The notes beneath the pieces are model-generated. The model made no database searches, was not told the origin of the DNA, and was given only the letters and a program-made list of their open reading frames with translations. This document shows positions 1 through 6,915 of a DNA stretch of 13,569 bases, piece by piece. The translations under genes were made by a program, and so were the position numbers. How positions within the stretch are numbered: the first letter of the stretch is position 1; each line of letters starts with the position of its first letter. Source of the stretch: JBDNBY01 sp039767595 (lineage in GTDB: Bacteria > Pseudomonadota > Alphaproteobacteria > Rhodobacterales > Rhodobacteraceae); assembly GCA_039767595.1 (NCBI GenBank), contig JBDNBY010000185.1, positions 1-13,569 of the forward strand, written 5' to 3'.

Positions 1-2
1 CA

Positions 3-581
3 CACGTCACGGACAACCGAAGCCCTGAAGCCACGCCACAGCCTACCTGCGTCATACCCATCTATTCACTCAAAAGTTCGCCTTTGCTGCCGAGCCATTT
101 GTTCAGTGCAATATCGTATCTTACAGATGTCCCTTTGCATACCGCCCCCCGTCCAGCCTCAGAGAGGCCTTTGACTGTCGGTCGGAGGTTTGGGCGTCAA
201 CTTCGAGTTTTGGTAGCTGAGGACCATGTTACCAATCAATTCGTGATCCAAAAGCAACTTGAGAAGTTGGAATGCGACGCAACGATCGTGGCTGATGGGG
301 AGGAAGCTCTCACTGAGTGGCGCAAGGGCGTCTATGACGTGGTATTAACCGACTGTCATATGCCAAATATGAATGGGTTTGAGTTGACCCAAGCCATTCG
401 AGACAGTGAAAAAGGATCGGACAAAGCACGCACGCCAATTATTGCGATTACAGCCAATGCCCTGTCTGGAGAGGCAGATCGTTGCCTTGAGGCCGGCATG
501 GATGATTACCTGTCCAAGCCTGTGAAAATTGAAAAACTGGCCCAAGTGTTAAATAATTGGGCGATGCAGATGGCCGAGTGA
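3..581 (+). CDS. Hybrid sensor histidine kinase, C-terminal receiver domain (5' end outside window)
   Basis: The reading frame is open from the first bases of the window with no stop, so this is the 3' part of a longer gene. Counting from base 3, residues about 66-190 form a CheY-like receiver domain. The acidic pair E73-D74 lies in LVAEDH, the phospho-acceptor is D117 in LTDCHMPNMNG (codon 351-353), the switch Thr is T150 in ITANAL, and the conserved Lys is K172 in LSKP. The TDCHMPNMNG style and the ending just after the domain are typical of receivers at the C-terminus of BarA/EvgS-type hybrid kinases. Residues about 28-45 (SHLFSAISYL) resemble the tail of a preceding degenerate receiver. 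It would accept phosphate from its own kinase core and pass it to a histidine phosphotransfer domain. A free-standing response regulator starting at the TTG at 84 is possible but less likely, because the frame stays open upstream and no ribosome-binding site is obvious. Confidence 0.8.
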   Translation, partial: HVTDNRSPEATPQPTCVIPIYSLKSSPLLPSHLFSAISYLTDVPLHTAPRPASERPLTVGRRFGRQLRVLVAEDHVTNQFVIQKQLEKLECDATIVADGEEALTEWRKGVYDVVLTDCHMPNMNGFELTQAIRDSEKGSDKARTPIIAITANALSGEADRCLEAGMDDYLSKPVKIEKLAQVLNNWAMQMAE

Positions 582-592
582 CCATCTGCATC
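563..592. terminator. Hairpin at convergent gene ends, possible bidirectional terminator
   Basis: GATGCAGATGG (563-573) and CCATCTGCATC (582-592) form a perfect 11-bp stem with an 8-nt loop that contains the TGA stop of the sensor kinase. It lies between the convergent sensor-kinase and NYN genes, where a terminator is expected. There is no clear T-run on either strand, so it may instead protect the mRNA 3' end. The structure is seen directly; the function is inferred. Confidence 0.5.
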
Positions 593-602
593 TCGTGTTG
601 GT

Positions 603-1157
603 CTAGACTTCGACGGGCTCGTTGTCTTCGCGCGGTGGGCGGCCGAGCACGTCTTTAAGCTCCATCAATTCAATGAAGTTATCGGCCTGACGGCGCAGCT
701 CGTCCGAGATCATCGGTGGATTTGAGCGAATGGTCGAAACTACAGACACGCGCACGCCTTGGCGTTGCAGCGCCTCGACCAGAGGCCGAAAATCACCATC
801 GCCTGAGAACAGCACGATATGATCCAAATGCGGCGCTAGCTCCATGGCATGGACGGTAAGTTCGATGTCCATATTGCCTTTGACTTTGCGGCGGCCCATG
901 CTGTCGGTGTATTCCTTGGCTGGCTTGGTGACCATGGAAAATCCATTGTAATTGAGCCAATCCACCAACGGGCGAATTGGGGAATACTCTTCATTTTCGA
1001 GCAGAGCCGTGTAGTAAAACGCCCGAAGCAATTTGCCGCGGCGCATGAATTCTTGTCTCAAGAGGCGATAATCGATGTCAAAGCCCAAGGCTTTGGCGGC
1101 CGCATATAAATTTGACCCATCGATAAATAGCGCAAGACGTTCGTCTTTGTAAAACAT
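603..1157 (-). CDS. NYN domain (LabA/DUF88 family) putative ribonuclease
   Basis: This 184-residue protein consists almost entirely of a NYN domain, a PIN-like nuclease fold. The acidic residues expected to hold the catalytic metal are visible: Asp in ALFIDGSNLY near the N-terminus, Asp in KGNMDIELTV mid-protein, and the Asp pair in LFSGDGDFRPL. The C-terminal part (SDELRRQADNFIEL) is typical of the alphaproteobacterial form of the family. I chose the ATG at 1157 because family members begin with MFYKDERLALFIDGSN and because GAAAGG lies about 9 bases upstream. A longer frame starting at 1214 would add 19 residues with no family resemblance. It is probably a soluble RNase acting on small or structured RNA; substrates are unknown for most members. 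It converges on the sensor kinase and diverges from folK. Confidence 0.88.
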   Translation of the reverse strand: MFYKDERLALFIDGSNLYAAAKALGFDIDYRLLRQEFMRRGKLLRAFYYTALLENEEYSPIRPLVDWLNYNGFSMVTKPAKEYTDSMGRRKVKGNMDIELTVHAMELAPHLDHIVLFSGDGDFRPLVEALQRQGVRVSVVSTIRSNPPMISDELRRQADNFIELMELKDVLGRPPREDNEPVEV

Positions 1158-1160
1158 AAT

Positions 1161-1173
1161 AAACCTTTCAAAT
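1161..1173. repeat. Copy 1 of a 13-bp direct repeat in the NYN/folK divergent region
   Basis: AAACCTTTCAAAT occurs here and again at 1255-1267, 94 bp apart, in the 108-bp region between the two divergent starts. Read on the minus strand this copy contains the GAAAGG ribosome-binding site of the NYN gene. It may be a regulatory element or a coincidence of the Shine-Dalgarno complement. I could not assign a convincing promoter in either direction here. Confidence 0.4.
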
Positions 1174-1254
1174 CTATGATGGCAAACCCTATCCCCCATG
1201 ATAAAGAGAGCCATCGGTTCAGACGCTAGTTGCGCCGGGGTGCAGTTTCAAGGA

Positions 1255-1267
1255 AAACCTTTCAAAT
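1255..1267. repeat. Copy 2 of the 13-bp direct repeat, overlapping the folK start
   Basis: This is an exact second copy of AAACCTTTCAAAT. It runs into the proposed folK ATG at 1266, just after the AAGGA ribosome-binding site at 1250-1254. A repeat placed over a start codon could affect translation or bind a regulator. That is inference; only the repeat itself is seen. Confidence 0.4.
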
Positions 1268-1862
1268 GGTAGCGCGGGCTTTATTTACTCATAGTTGTGT
1301 TGTTGCAATGGGCGCTAACTTAAAGTCGATCTATGGCGATCCAAGCCAAACTTTAGTTTATGCGCTCAAACGCCTTGCAGCGTTGGACCTAACGATTTCT
1401 AAAGTGAGCCGGTTCTACAACACGCCTGCCTTTCCAGATCCAAACGACCCCCCTTTTGTCAATGCTTGCGTTGAGATTCGCACATCTGATGTGCCCCAAG
1501 TCATATTGTCGCAATTGCACGACATAGAACAAGAGGCACAGCGTCGCCGAGATCACCGATGGGCGGCGCGAAGCTTGGATTTGGATTTGATCAGTTACGA
1601 TGATTATGTTGTGCCAAGCGCCGAGGTCTATGCCACATGGCAGGGCCTCTCCCTCGTGGATCAACAGCGCCAAGTGCCGGATCAATTGATCCTGCCCCAT
1701 CCGCGAATCGCCGAGCGCGCCTTTGTGCTTGTGCCGCTGATGGATATCGCGCCGCAGTGGCGCCATCCGGTAACGGGTCAAACCTGTGCGCAAATGGTCA
1801 AAAATCTCGATAAATCTCTGATCGACGCTGTGAAACCTGTGCAAAGCGACTTGTCACTCTAA
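1266..1862 (+). CDS. folK: 6-hydroxymethyl-7,8-dihydropterin pyrophosphokinase (HPPK)
   Basis: This is the folate-pathway enzyme that transfers pyrophosphate from ATP to 6-hydroxymethyl-7,8-dihydropterin, giving the substrate for dihydropteroate synthase. The 198-residue protein shows the HPPK layout: MGANL at residues 15-19, SRFYNTPAF around 48-56, FVNACVEI at 64-71, and the signature RWAARSLDLDLI at 98-109 with the metal-binding Asp pair D105 and D107. LPHPRIAERAFVLVPL follows later and is also typical. I prefer the ATG at 1266, with AAGGA at 1250-1254. A TTG at 1230 would add 12 residues, and the Met at 1308 would cut into the first strand. It diverges from the NYN gene, and its 3' end carries the -35 element of the rpoZ promoter. 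A cytoplasmic monomer is expected. Confidence 0.92.
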   Translation: MVARALFTHSCVVAMGANLKSIYGDPSQTLVYALKRLAALDLTISKVSRFYNTPAFPDPNDPPFVNACVEIRTSDVPQVILSQLHDIEQEAQRRRDHRWAARSLDLDLISYDDYVVPSAEVYATWQGLSLVDQQRQVPDQLILPHPRIAERAFVLVPLMDIAPQWRHPVTGQTCAQMVKNLDKSLIDAVKPVQSDLSL

Positions 1863-1879
1863 GAGTTTCTCTCTATATT
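1851..1879 (+). promoter_or_regulatory. Predicted sigma70-type promoter for rpoZ and the operon behind it
   Basis: TTGTCA (1851-1856) and TATATT (1874-1879) are separated by 17 bp. Each is close to the consensus hexamers and the spacing is optimal. The -35 box lies in the last codons of folK. Transcription would start near 1886, giving a leader of about 28 nt before the rpoZ ATG. Evidence is sequence match only. Confidence 0.65.
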
Positions 1880-1914
1880 ACGCGTTCACCTTTCCTGAGT
1901 ACTGGAGTTCCCAC

Positions 1915-2268
1915 ATGGCACGCGTAACTGTAGAAGACTGCGTTGACAAAGTTTCCAACCGTTTTGATCTTGTGGTTTTAGCCGCGCACCGCTCGCGCGA
2001 AATCACGGCGGGTGGCCCGCTGACGATTGATCGGGACAACGACAAAAATCCAGTTGTGGCCTTGCGCGAAATTGCGGCGGAGACGCAGCAGATCTCTGAC
2101 CTGCGCGAACGTCTCATCTCTTCAAACCAGACTCAGATCGAAGTTGACGAAGCCGAAGACGACGCCATGGCGTTGCTCATGGGTGCCGACAACGAAGACC
2201 TGCCGCAGGACGATATGCCAGACGAAAACCTTTTGCGCACCTTGATGGCCGCGCAATCGGACAGTTGA
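1915..2268 (+). CDS. rpoZ: RNA polymerase omega subunit
   Basis: Omega is the small subunit that binds beta-prime and helps assemble RNA polymerase. In Escherichia coli it also contributes to one of the ppGpp binding sites. The protein has 117 residues and opens with MARVTVEDCVDKVSNRFDLV, followed by LAAHRSREITAGG and NPVVALREIA, which are the hallmarks of alphaproteobacterial omega. The acidic, variable C-terminus (about 76-117) is usual for this group. GGAG at 1904-1907 sits 7 bases before the ATG, which settles the start. It is followed after 10 bp by rsh, the same rpoZ-spoT pairing known from E. coli, linking omega to the alarmone enzyme. The promoter at 1851-1879 probably drives it. Confidence 0.96.
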   Translation: MARVTVEDCVDKVSNRFDLVVLAAHRSREITAGGPLTIDRDNDKNPVVALREIAAETQQISDLRERLISSNQTQIEVDEAEDDAMALLMGADNEDLPQDDMPDENLLRTLMAAQSDS

Positions 2269-2278
2269 GCATAAGGTC

Positions 2279-2962
2279 ATGCCAGACGTTTTAGAAATCT
2301 CAGCAGAACGGCTGATTTCTACCGTCACTTCTTACAATCCAAACTCTGACAGCGCCCTCATTGAGCGGGCGTTTGTTTTTGCGCGTGACATGCACGATGG
2401 GCAATATCGCAAATCCGGCGAGCCCTATATCACCCATCCGTTGGCCGTGGCGCAAATTCTGGCCGAGCAACGCCTTGATGACGCGACGATCATCACGGCC
2501 CTTTTGCACGACACGGTCGAGGATACAGAGGCCGAAACGCCGATCGTTGCCGAGAAATTTGGCTGGGATGTCGCCCATATGGTCGAAGGGGTGACAAAAC
2601 TCACGCAGCTGCCCCTCAACAGTCTTGAGGATAAGCAGGGCGCCAATGTGCGCAAACTGCTCCTTGCCAGTGCGAAAAACGTGCGGGTTGTTTTGGTGAA
2701 ACTGGCCGACCGCTTGCACAACATGCGCACGATCGCCTCAATGCGCCCAGAAAAGCAATTGATCAAAGCGCGCGAAACGATGGAGATTTTCGCCCCCCTT
2801 GCCGCACGCATGGGGATGCAGAAAATTCGCGAAGAGCTAGAGGATCTCGCCTTTGCGGTGATCAATCCGGACGGGCGTAAATCGATTATCCGCCGCTTTG
2901 CCAAATTGAAAAAAGAATCGGGCGATGTGATTGAAAATATCACCAATGACATCATCCATTAA
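2279..2962 (+). CDS. rsh: N-terminal fragment of RSH: ppGpp hydrolase (HD) domain
   Basis: This is the 227-residue piece before the premature stop. It holds a complete-looking HD domain: R44, H53 in YITHPLAVA, H77-D78 in LLHDTVED with E81-D82, and D144 and N148 in LADRLHNMRT. These match the metal and nucleotide positions known for the hydrolase of the Streptococcus Rel enzyme, even in residue number. The fragment ends about 12 residues before the first synthetase motif. If translated alone it could fold as a constitutive ppGpp hydrolase lacking the regulatory C-terminus. AAGG lies a few bases before the ATG, 10 bp after rpoZ. Confidence 0.8.
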   Translation: MPDVLEISAERLISTVTSYNPNSDSALIERAFVFARDMHDGQYRKSGEPYITHPLAVAQILAEQRLDDATIITALLHDTVEDTEAETPIVAEKFGWDVAHMVEGVTKLTQLPLNSLEDKQGANVRKLLLASAKNVRVVLVKLADRLHNMRTIASMRPEKQLIKARETMEIFAPLAARMGMQKIREELEDLAFAVINPDGRKSIIRRFAKLKKESGDVIENITNDIIH

Positions 2963-4414
2963 TTGTCTCAGACCGGCATCACTGTCAAAGTCTATGGCCG
3001 AGAAAAACGTCCCTATTCCATTTGGCGCAAGATGGAAGAAAAGAATATTGGCTTCTCGCGGCTCTCCGATATCTATGGGTTCCGCGTTTTAGTTGAGACA
3101 GATGCGCAATGTTATCAAGTGCTTGGCATTATCCACAAGAGGTGGCGCTCGGTCCCAGGGCGGTTCAAAGATTACATTTCCCAGCCCAAAGAAAACGGCT
3201 ATCGCAGCTTGCACACCACCGTCTCAGGACGAGATGGCAAGCGGGTCGAAGTGCAAATTCGCACCCATCAAATGCACGATGCCGCCGAGGCGGGGGTCGC
3301 CGCCCATTGGTCGTATCGCAATGGCGAGCGGGCCGAAAATCCGTTTTCTATTGATCCAAGTCGTTGGATTTCCGATGTTGTCGATAATTTGAATTCCACA
3401 GAAGATCACCAAGATTTTCTCGAGGATTTCAAACTCGAAATGTACGCGGATAAAGTGTTTTGCTTTACGCCCAAAGGCAAAGTTGTAAATTTGCCGCGCG
3501 GGGCGACGCCGATTGATTTTGCCTTCCGCATTCACACGCGCATCGGATCGACCTGTGTGGGCGCCAATGTCGATGGGCGCCGTGTGCCGCTAGATACCAA
3601 GTTGCGCAACGGTCAATCCGTTGAAATCCTCTGCGCCGAGGGCCAAGTGCCCAAACGCTATTGGCTGAGCCAATGTATCACGGGTCGCGCAAAATCCGCC
3701 ATTCGCAAATCCCTCAAAGATGCCGAATTGACGCAAACGCGGGCCTTTGGGTATGAGTTGGCGCGCGCGGCCTTTGCGCGGATCAATAAGCCGCTATCGG
3801 ACAAAGTCCTCGAGGCGGCCGCGCGGAATTTGAGCCTGAAAAACGCCGATGCCGTGCTTGAGCGGTTGGGCCAGACCAAGCTTCGGGCCCAACATGTCAT
3901 TGAGGCCGTCCATCCCGATATCAAGGTCAGCGCCGAAACTCAGATCGATCCCGATCACGCGATTGTCGGCCTACGGCCCAATCAACGGTTTCAACGGGCC
4001 CCATGCTGCGCCCCATTGCCCGGCGAGCGGGTCGTTGGGATCACCTACGAGGGGCAGGGCGTTGTCGTGCATGCCATCGATTGCGCCCAATTGGCCCATT
4101 ACGAAGATGCGACCGATCGGTGGATCGACTTGCACTGGAGTGAGGGCGTCCATGCCACCGCCTATGATATTTCCGTTGAAATGGCCCTGCGCAATGACGC
4201 TGGCGTGCTGGGACGTATTTGCACATTGATTGGCCAGCAAAAGGCGAATATCAGCAACTTAGAATTCATGGATCGCCAATCGGATTATTTCAAAATGCGC
4301 TTTACCCTAGACTTGCGAGATGCCGAGCAATGGCATGCTTTGTTATTGGACCTCGAGACAGAAGTAGACATTGCGACGGTCACGCGCGTGCCGCTTGGGC
4401 CTTCTCGGTTATAA
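2963..4414 (+). CDS. rsh: C-terminal fragment of RSH: ppGpp synthetase, TGS and ACT domains
   Basis: The 483-codon frame continues directly after the TAA, beginning with TTG. Counting from that TTG, synthetase motifs are GREKRPYSIWRKM (12-24), the catalytic Asp in RLSDIYGFR (D36), RFKDYI (68-73), QPKENGYRSLHTTV (75-88) and Glu in VEVQIRT (E97). TGS follows at about 173-230 (VFCFTPKGKVVNLPRGATPI), and ACT at about 400-480 (DISVEMALRNDAGVLGRI). No other stop or frameshift is present. The TTG touches the stop codon, so re-initiation is conceivable, but no good ribosome-binding site precedes it. The first ATG (3032) would remove the GREK motif. Free synthetase without hydrolase would be expected to be toxic, so independent expression seems unlikely. 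Confidence 0.6.
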   Translation: MSQTGITVKVYGREKRPYSIWRKMEEKNIGFSRLSDIYGFRVLVETDAQCYQVLGIIHKRWRSVPGRFKDYISQPKENGYRSLHTTVSGRDGKRVEVQIRTHQMHDAAEAGVAAHWSYRNGERAENPFSIDPSRWISDVVDNLNSTEDHQDFLEDFKLEMYADKVFCFTPKGKVVNLPRGATPIDFAFRIHTRIGSTCVGANVDGRRVPLDTKLRNGQSVEILCAEGQVPKRYWLSQCITGRAKSAIRKSLKDAELTQTRAFGYELARAAFARINKPLSDKVLEAAARNLSLKNADAVLERLGQTKLRAQHVIEAVHPDIKVSAETQIDPDHAIVGLRPNQRFQRAPCCAPLPGERVVGITYEGQGVVVHAIDCAQLAHYEDATDRWIDLHWSEGVHATAYDISVEMALRNDAGVLGRICTLIGQQKANISNLEFMDRQSDYFKMRFTLDLRDAEQWHALLLDLETEVDIATVTRVPLGPSRL

Positions 4415-4426
4415 GAGGGGGCCGTC

Positions 4427-5050
4427 GTGGTCTTTAAGCGTCGCACGCCCAAAACGTGGGTTAAATTCACGGCTGATTTGATCTACCCCCGCGGGGGCTG
4501 GGGCCGCGCGCTGTCGTATATGAAGCATCGACTCAATCGTTTGCCTGATCCGCCCGAGCGGATTGCCCGCGGGGTCTATGCGGGCATGTTTGCCTGTTTC
4601 TCGCCGTTCTTTGGGCTGCATATGATTGTGGCGGTTGTGGTGGCCAAAGTGTTGCGCGGCAATGTCATCGCCTCATTGATTACCACATTTGTCAGCAATC
4701 CGTTTACCTTGCCCTTTTTGGCCAGTGCCTCGCTGCATGTGGGTTATCTCATTATGCGCAAGCCAATTGATGAGATCAACGTGCGCCTCTTTTTGCGTGA
4801 AACGGGTGGCTTTTTCGAGGATCTTTGGCACAATTCCCTCGCCCAATTCACAGGCGAGGCTGTGGATTGGGGGGCCTCTGCGCATTTTTATGACGATATC
4901 TTTTTGCCTTATCTCTTTGGTGGCGTATTTATAGGTACTGTCTTAGGGTTGCTTAGCTATTATGCGACCGTGCCCACGGTCCGGCTCTATCAAAAGCGCC
5001 GCGCAATGCGGGTGGCGGCCCGCCGAAATGATTTACCAAAGGAGCGTTAA
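4427..5050 (+). CDS. DUF2062 family membrane protein
   Basis: The 207-residue protein carries a DUF2062 domain, seen as RGVYAGMFACFSPFFGLHM (about 48-66), followed by hydrophobic stretches at about 66-105 (with SNPFTLPFL) and 160-185 (LPYLFGGVFIGTVLGLLSYY). Basic, non-membrane tails flank them. The family is conserved and sits in the inner membrane; its function is not established. The start is GTG at 4427, preceded by a strong GAGGGGG ribosome-binding site. It lies 12 bp after rsh, and its TAA is directly followed by the pdxJ ATG, so it belongs to the same operon. This position between rsh and pdxJ is common in Rhodobacterales, from my general knowledge of the group. Confidence 0.85.
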   Translation: MVFKRRTPKTWVKFTADLIYPRGGWGRALSYMKHRLNRLPDPPERIARGVYAGMFACFSPFFGLHMIVAVVVAKVLRGNVIASLITTFVSNPFTLPFLASASLHVGYLIMRKPIDEINVRLFLRETGGFFEDLWHNSLAQFTGEAVDWGASAHFYDDIFLPYLFGGVFIGTVLGLLSYYATVPTVRLYQKRRAMRVAARRNDLPKER

Positions 5051-5803
5051 ATGCCAAATGATCTACGTTTAGGGGTGAATATCGACCATGTGGCCACAGT
5101 GCGCAATGCGCGCGGCGGCGCCTATCCCGATCCTGTGCGCGCGGCGGTGCTCGCCCAAGAGGCCGGCGCCGATGGCATTACGGCCCATTTGCGCGAAGAC
5201 CGCCGTCACATCACCGATCCAGATATCGATGCGCTGATGGCGGCCCTGAGCGTGCCGTTGAATTTTGAAATGGCTGCGACGGACGAAATGCAGGCGATTG
5301 CGCTGCGTCACAAACCGCACGCCGTGTGCATCGTGCCCGAGCGGCGCGAAGAGCGCACCACCGAAGGCGGGCTCGAAGTGGCGCGCGAAGAAAATCGCCT
5401 TGCTCATTTCATTGCACCCTTGCGTGATGCGGGCTGCCGCGTGTCGATCTTTATCGCCGCGGATCAAAAACAAATCGAGGCGGCCCACCGCATTGGCGCC
5501 GAAGTGGTCGAACTGCACACAGGGGCCTATTGCGATTATCACGCCGACGGGCAATTCGAGGCCCGCGACGCCGAATTGCAGCGCCTCACACATATGGCAA
5601 CATTTGCACATGAGCTGGGCCTCGAAGTGCATGCCGGCCACGGGCTCACCTATGACACCACCGGCCCCATTGCGGCGCTGCCTGAGGTCAAAGAGCTTAA
5701 CATCGGGCACTTTCTCGTGGGTGAGGCGGTGTTCATGGGTCTTGAGGCCGCCATTCACGAAATGCGCCGTATCATGGATGATGCGCGCGGCGCCACCTTA
5801 TAA
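5051..5803 (+). CDS. pdxJ: Pyridoxine 5'-phosphate synthase
   Basis: PdxJ condenses 3-amino-2-oxopropyl phosphate with 1-deoxy-D-xylulose 5-phosphate to make pyridoxine 5'-phosphate, the last ring-forming step of the DXP-dependent vitamin B6 pathway. The 250-residue protein is full length and matches the family throughout: VNIDHVATVRNARGG (9-23), GITAHLREDRRHI (42-54), NFEMA (71-75), LHTGAYCDY (155-163) and HAGHGLTYD (194-202). The active-site residues corresponding to E. coli H45, E72 and H193 are H46, E73 and H197. The ATG follows the DUF2062 stop with no gap (TAAATG) and AAAGGAG lies just upstream. It is a cytoplasmic TIM barrel, octameric in the known structures. Confidence 0.97.
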   Translation: MPNDLRLGVNIDHVATVRNARGGAYPDPVRAAVLAQEAGADGITAHLREDRRHITDPDIDALMAALSVPLNFEMAATDEMQAIALRHKPHAVCIVPERREERTTEGGLEVAREENRLAHFIAPLRDAGCRVSIFIAADQKQIEAAHRIGAEVVELHTGAYCDYHADGQFEARDAELQRLTHMATFAHELGLEVHAGHGLTYDTTGPIAALPEVKELNIGHFLVGEAVFMGLEAAIHEMRRIMDDARGATL

Positions 5804-5815
5804 CGGCACTTAGTG

Positions 5816-6433
5816 ATGTCAGAGCATATCCTCTACATTTTGATTGGCTGGGCGATTGCGGGCGGTAGCCCCGGGCCGACGACACTTGCTATTTTGAGCA
5901 CTTCGTTAAGCCAAGGGCGCCGTGCGGGCCTCATCCTTGCCAGTGGTATTGTGTGCGGCAGTGCCACTTGGGGCATTGCGGCGGCACTGGGGTTAGGCGG
6001 GGTGATGGCGTCGAATGCGTGGCTGTTTGATGTGCTGCGCTATGTCGGGGCGAGCTATCTGCTTTGGCTGGCGTTTAAATCGGCGCGCAGCGCCTATTGG
6101 GGCACGCAGATCACGCAGCAGACGCGGCACATCGACCATCCCTTTCGCACAGGGTTTTTAATCCACATCACAAACCCAAAGGCGATTTTGGCATGGGGGG
6201 CGATTTATACGATCGCCGTGCCAAATGGCGGTACGCCGCTTGATATCGCACTGGTGTTTGCGCTGCTTAGCTTGACGTCGATTTGTGTCTTTATGGGATA
6301 TGCGGTGCTCTTTTCCAACGCGGCCATCGCGCATGGCTACGGCAAGTTGAAGCGCCTGTTCGATAGCGCCTTTGCCATATTGTTCGGCTATGCGAGCCTT
6401 CAGATCTTAACACGTTCGTTGAGTGTGCGATGA
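5816..6433 (+). CDS. LysE/RhtB family amino-acid or small-metabolite exporter
   Basis: The 205-residue hydrophobic protein has about six membrane segments. The LysE-family N-terminal motif is present at about 17-45 (GGSPGPTTLAILSTSLSQG followed by a Gly-rich helix), as is the central NPKAILAWGAIYTI segment (about 119-132). Family members export amino acids or related compounds using the proton gradient; the substrate cannot be told. I chose the ATG at 5816 over the adjacent GTG at 5813. The ribosome-binding site is weak, which suggests translational coupling to pdxJ 12 bp upstream. Its TGA overlaps the acpS ATG by 4 bp (ATGA). An exporter between pdxJ and acpS is the least expected member of this operon and may be a lineage-specific addition. 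Confidence 0.85.
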   Translation: MSEHILYILIGWAIAGGSPGPTTLAILSTSLSQGRRAGLILASGIVCGSATWGIAAALGLGGVMASNAWLFDVLRYVGASYLLWLAFKSARSAYWGTQITQQTRHIDHPFRTGFLIHITNPKAILAWGAIYTIAVPNGGTPLDIALVFALLSLTSICVFMGYAVLFSNAAIAHGYGKLKRLFDSAFAILFGYASLQILTRSLSVR

Positions 6434-6834
6434 TCCTTGGTATTGGCAGCGATTTAGCAAATATTGAGCGGATCCAAGGCACGCTTGACCGCTTTGGTGA
6501 TCGGTTCAAAAACCGCGTCTTCCAAGAGATTGAACAGCGCAAAGCCGAAAGCCGCGCCGATGTCGCCGGCACCTATGCCAAACGCTGGGCTGCCAAAGAG
6601 GCCTGTTCCAAGGCGCTGGGCACAGGGTTGGCGATGGGGATTGCGTGGAAAGATATGTGGGTAACCAATCTGCGGACAGGTCAGCCTGTGATGCATGTCT
6701 CGGGCTGGGCCAAAGAGAAGCTCGATCAAATGACCCCTGCCGGCCATGAGGCGATTATTCACGTGACGCTCACCGATGATCACCCTTGGGCCCAAGCCTT
6801 TGTCGTGATTGAGGCGCGCAAACTGAGCGAATAA
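6430..6834 (+). CDS. acpS: Holo-[acyl-carrier-protein] synthase
   Basis: AcpS moves the 4'-phosphopantetheine arm of CoA onto the serine of acyl carrier protein, which activates it for fatty acid synthesis. The 134-residue protein has the two family signatures: ILGIGSDLANIERI (2-15) with the Mg-binding D8, and YAKRWAAKEACSKALGTG (49-66) with E57. Length is normal. The ATG overlaps the stop of the LysE-family gene (ATGA), so translation is probably coupled. It ends the first block of the operon; an 81-bp gap follows before lepB. Confidence 0.96.
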   Translation: MILGIGSDLANIERIQGTLDRFGDRFKNRVFQEIEQRKAESRADVAGTYAKRWAAKEACSKALGTGLAMGIAWKDMWVTNLRTGQPVMHVSGWAKEKLDQMTPAGHEAIIHVTLTDDHPWAQAFVVIEARKLSE

Positions 6835-6915
6835 CCCCGCGATGGTGCCGGATCAGTTGACTTCGCAGCATCAAGAGGGCATGCAGCATCCATTATAGGA
6901 TCAACGAGGGCGGTT

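Larger units (their letters stand above)
2279..4414 (+). pseudogene. rsh: Bifunctional (p)ppGpp synthetase/hydrolase, interrupted by an in-frame TAA at codon 228
   Basis: Read through the stop, this is a 711-codon RelA/SpoT homologue of normal length with every expected domain in order: HD hydrolase (about 20-200), synthetase (about 235-345), TGS (about 400-460), zinc-finger-like/helical region (around CCAPLPGERVVGI) and C-terminal ACT (about 625-711). The only lesion is TAA at 2960-2962. The flanking codons fit the family line ...DII-x-ELxxxGI..., so the original codon was probably GAA (Glu), changed by one G-to-T. An RFKD motif in the synthetase part is the RxKD type of bifunctional enzymes. 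Most alphaproteobacteria have a single long RSH, so its loss would have wide effects. True mutation, stop readthrough, two separately working proteins, and sequencing error cannot be told apart here. The two pieces are listed separately. Confidence 0.7.

Noticed and set aside
84..581. Stand-alone response regulator starting at the TTG at 84
   Set aside because: The frame stays open to the window edge, no ribosome-binding site precedes 84, and the receiver type is that of hybrid kinases.
5069..5758. 229-codon minus-strand open frame opposite pdxJ
   Set aside because: It is a shadow of the clear pdxJ gene, and the protein has no family features.
6835..6915. Possible promoter before lepB (TTGACT at 6857-6862 and a TATAGG-like box near 6894)
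   Set aside because: The spacing is about 31 bp, far from the usable 16-18 bp, and no better pair was found.
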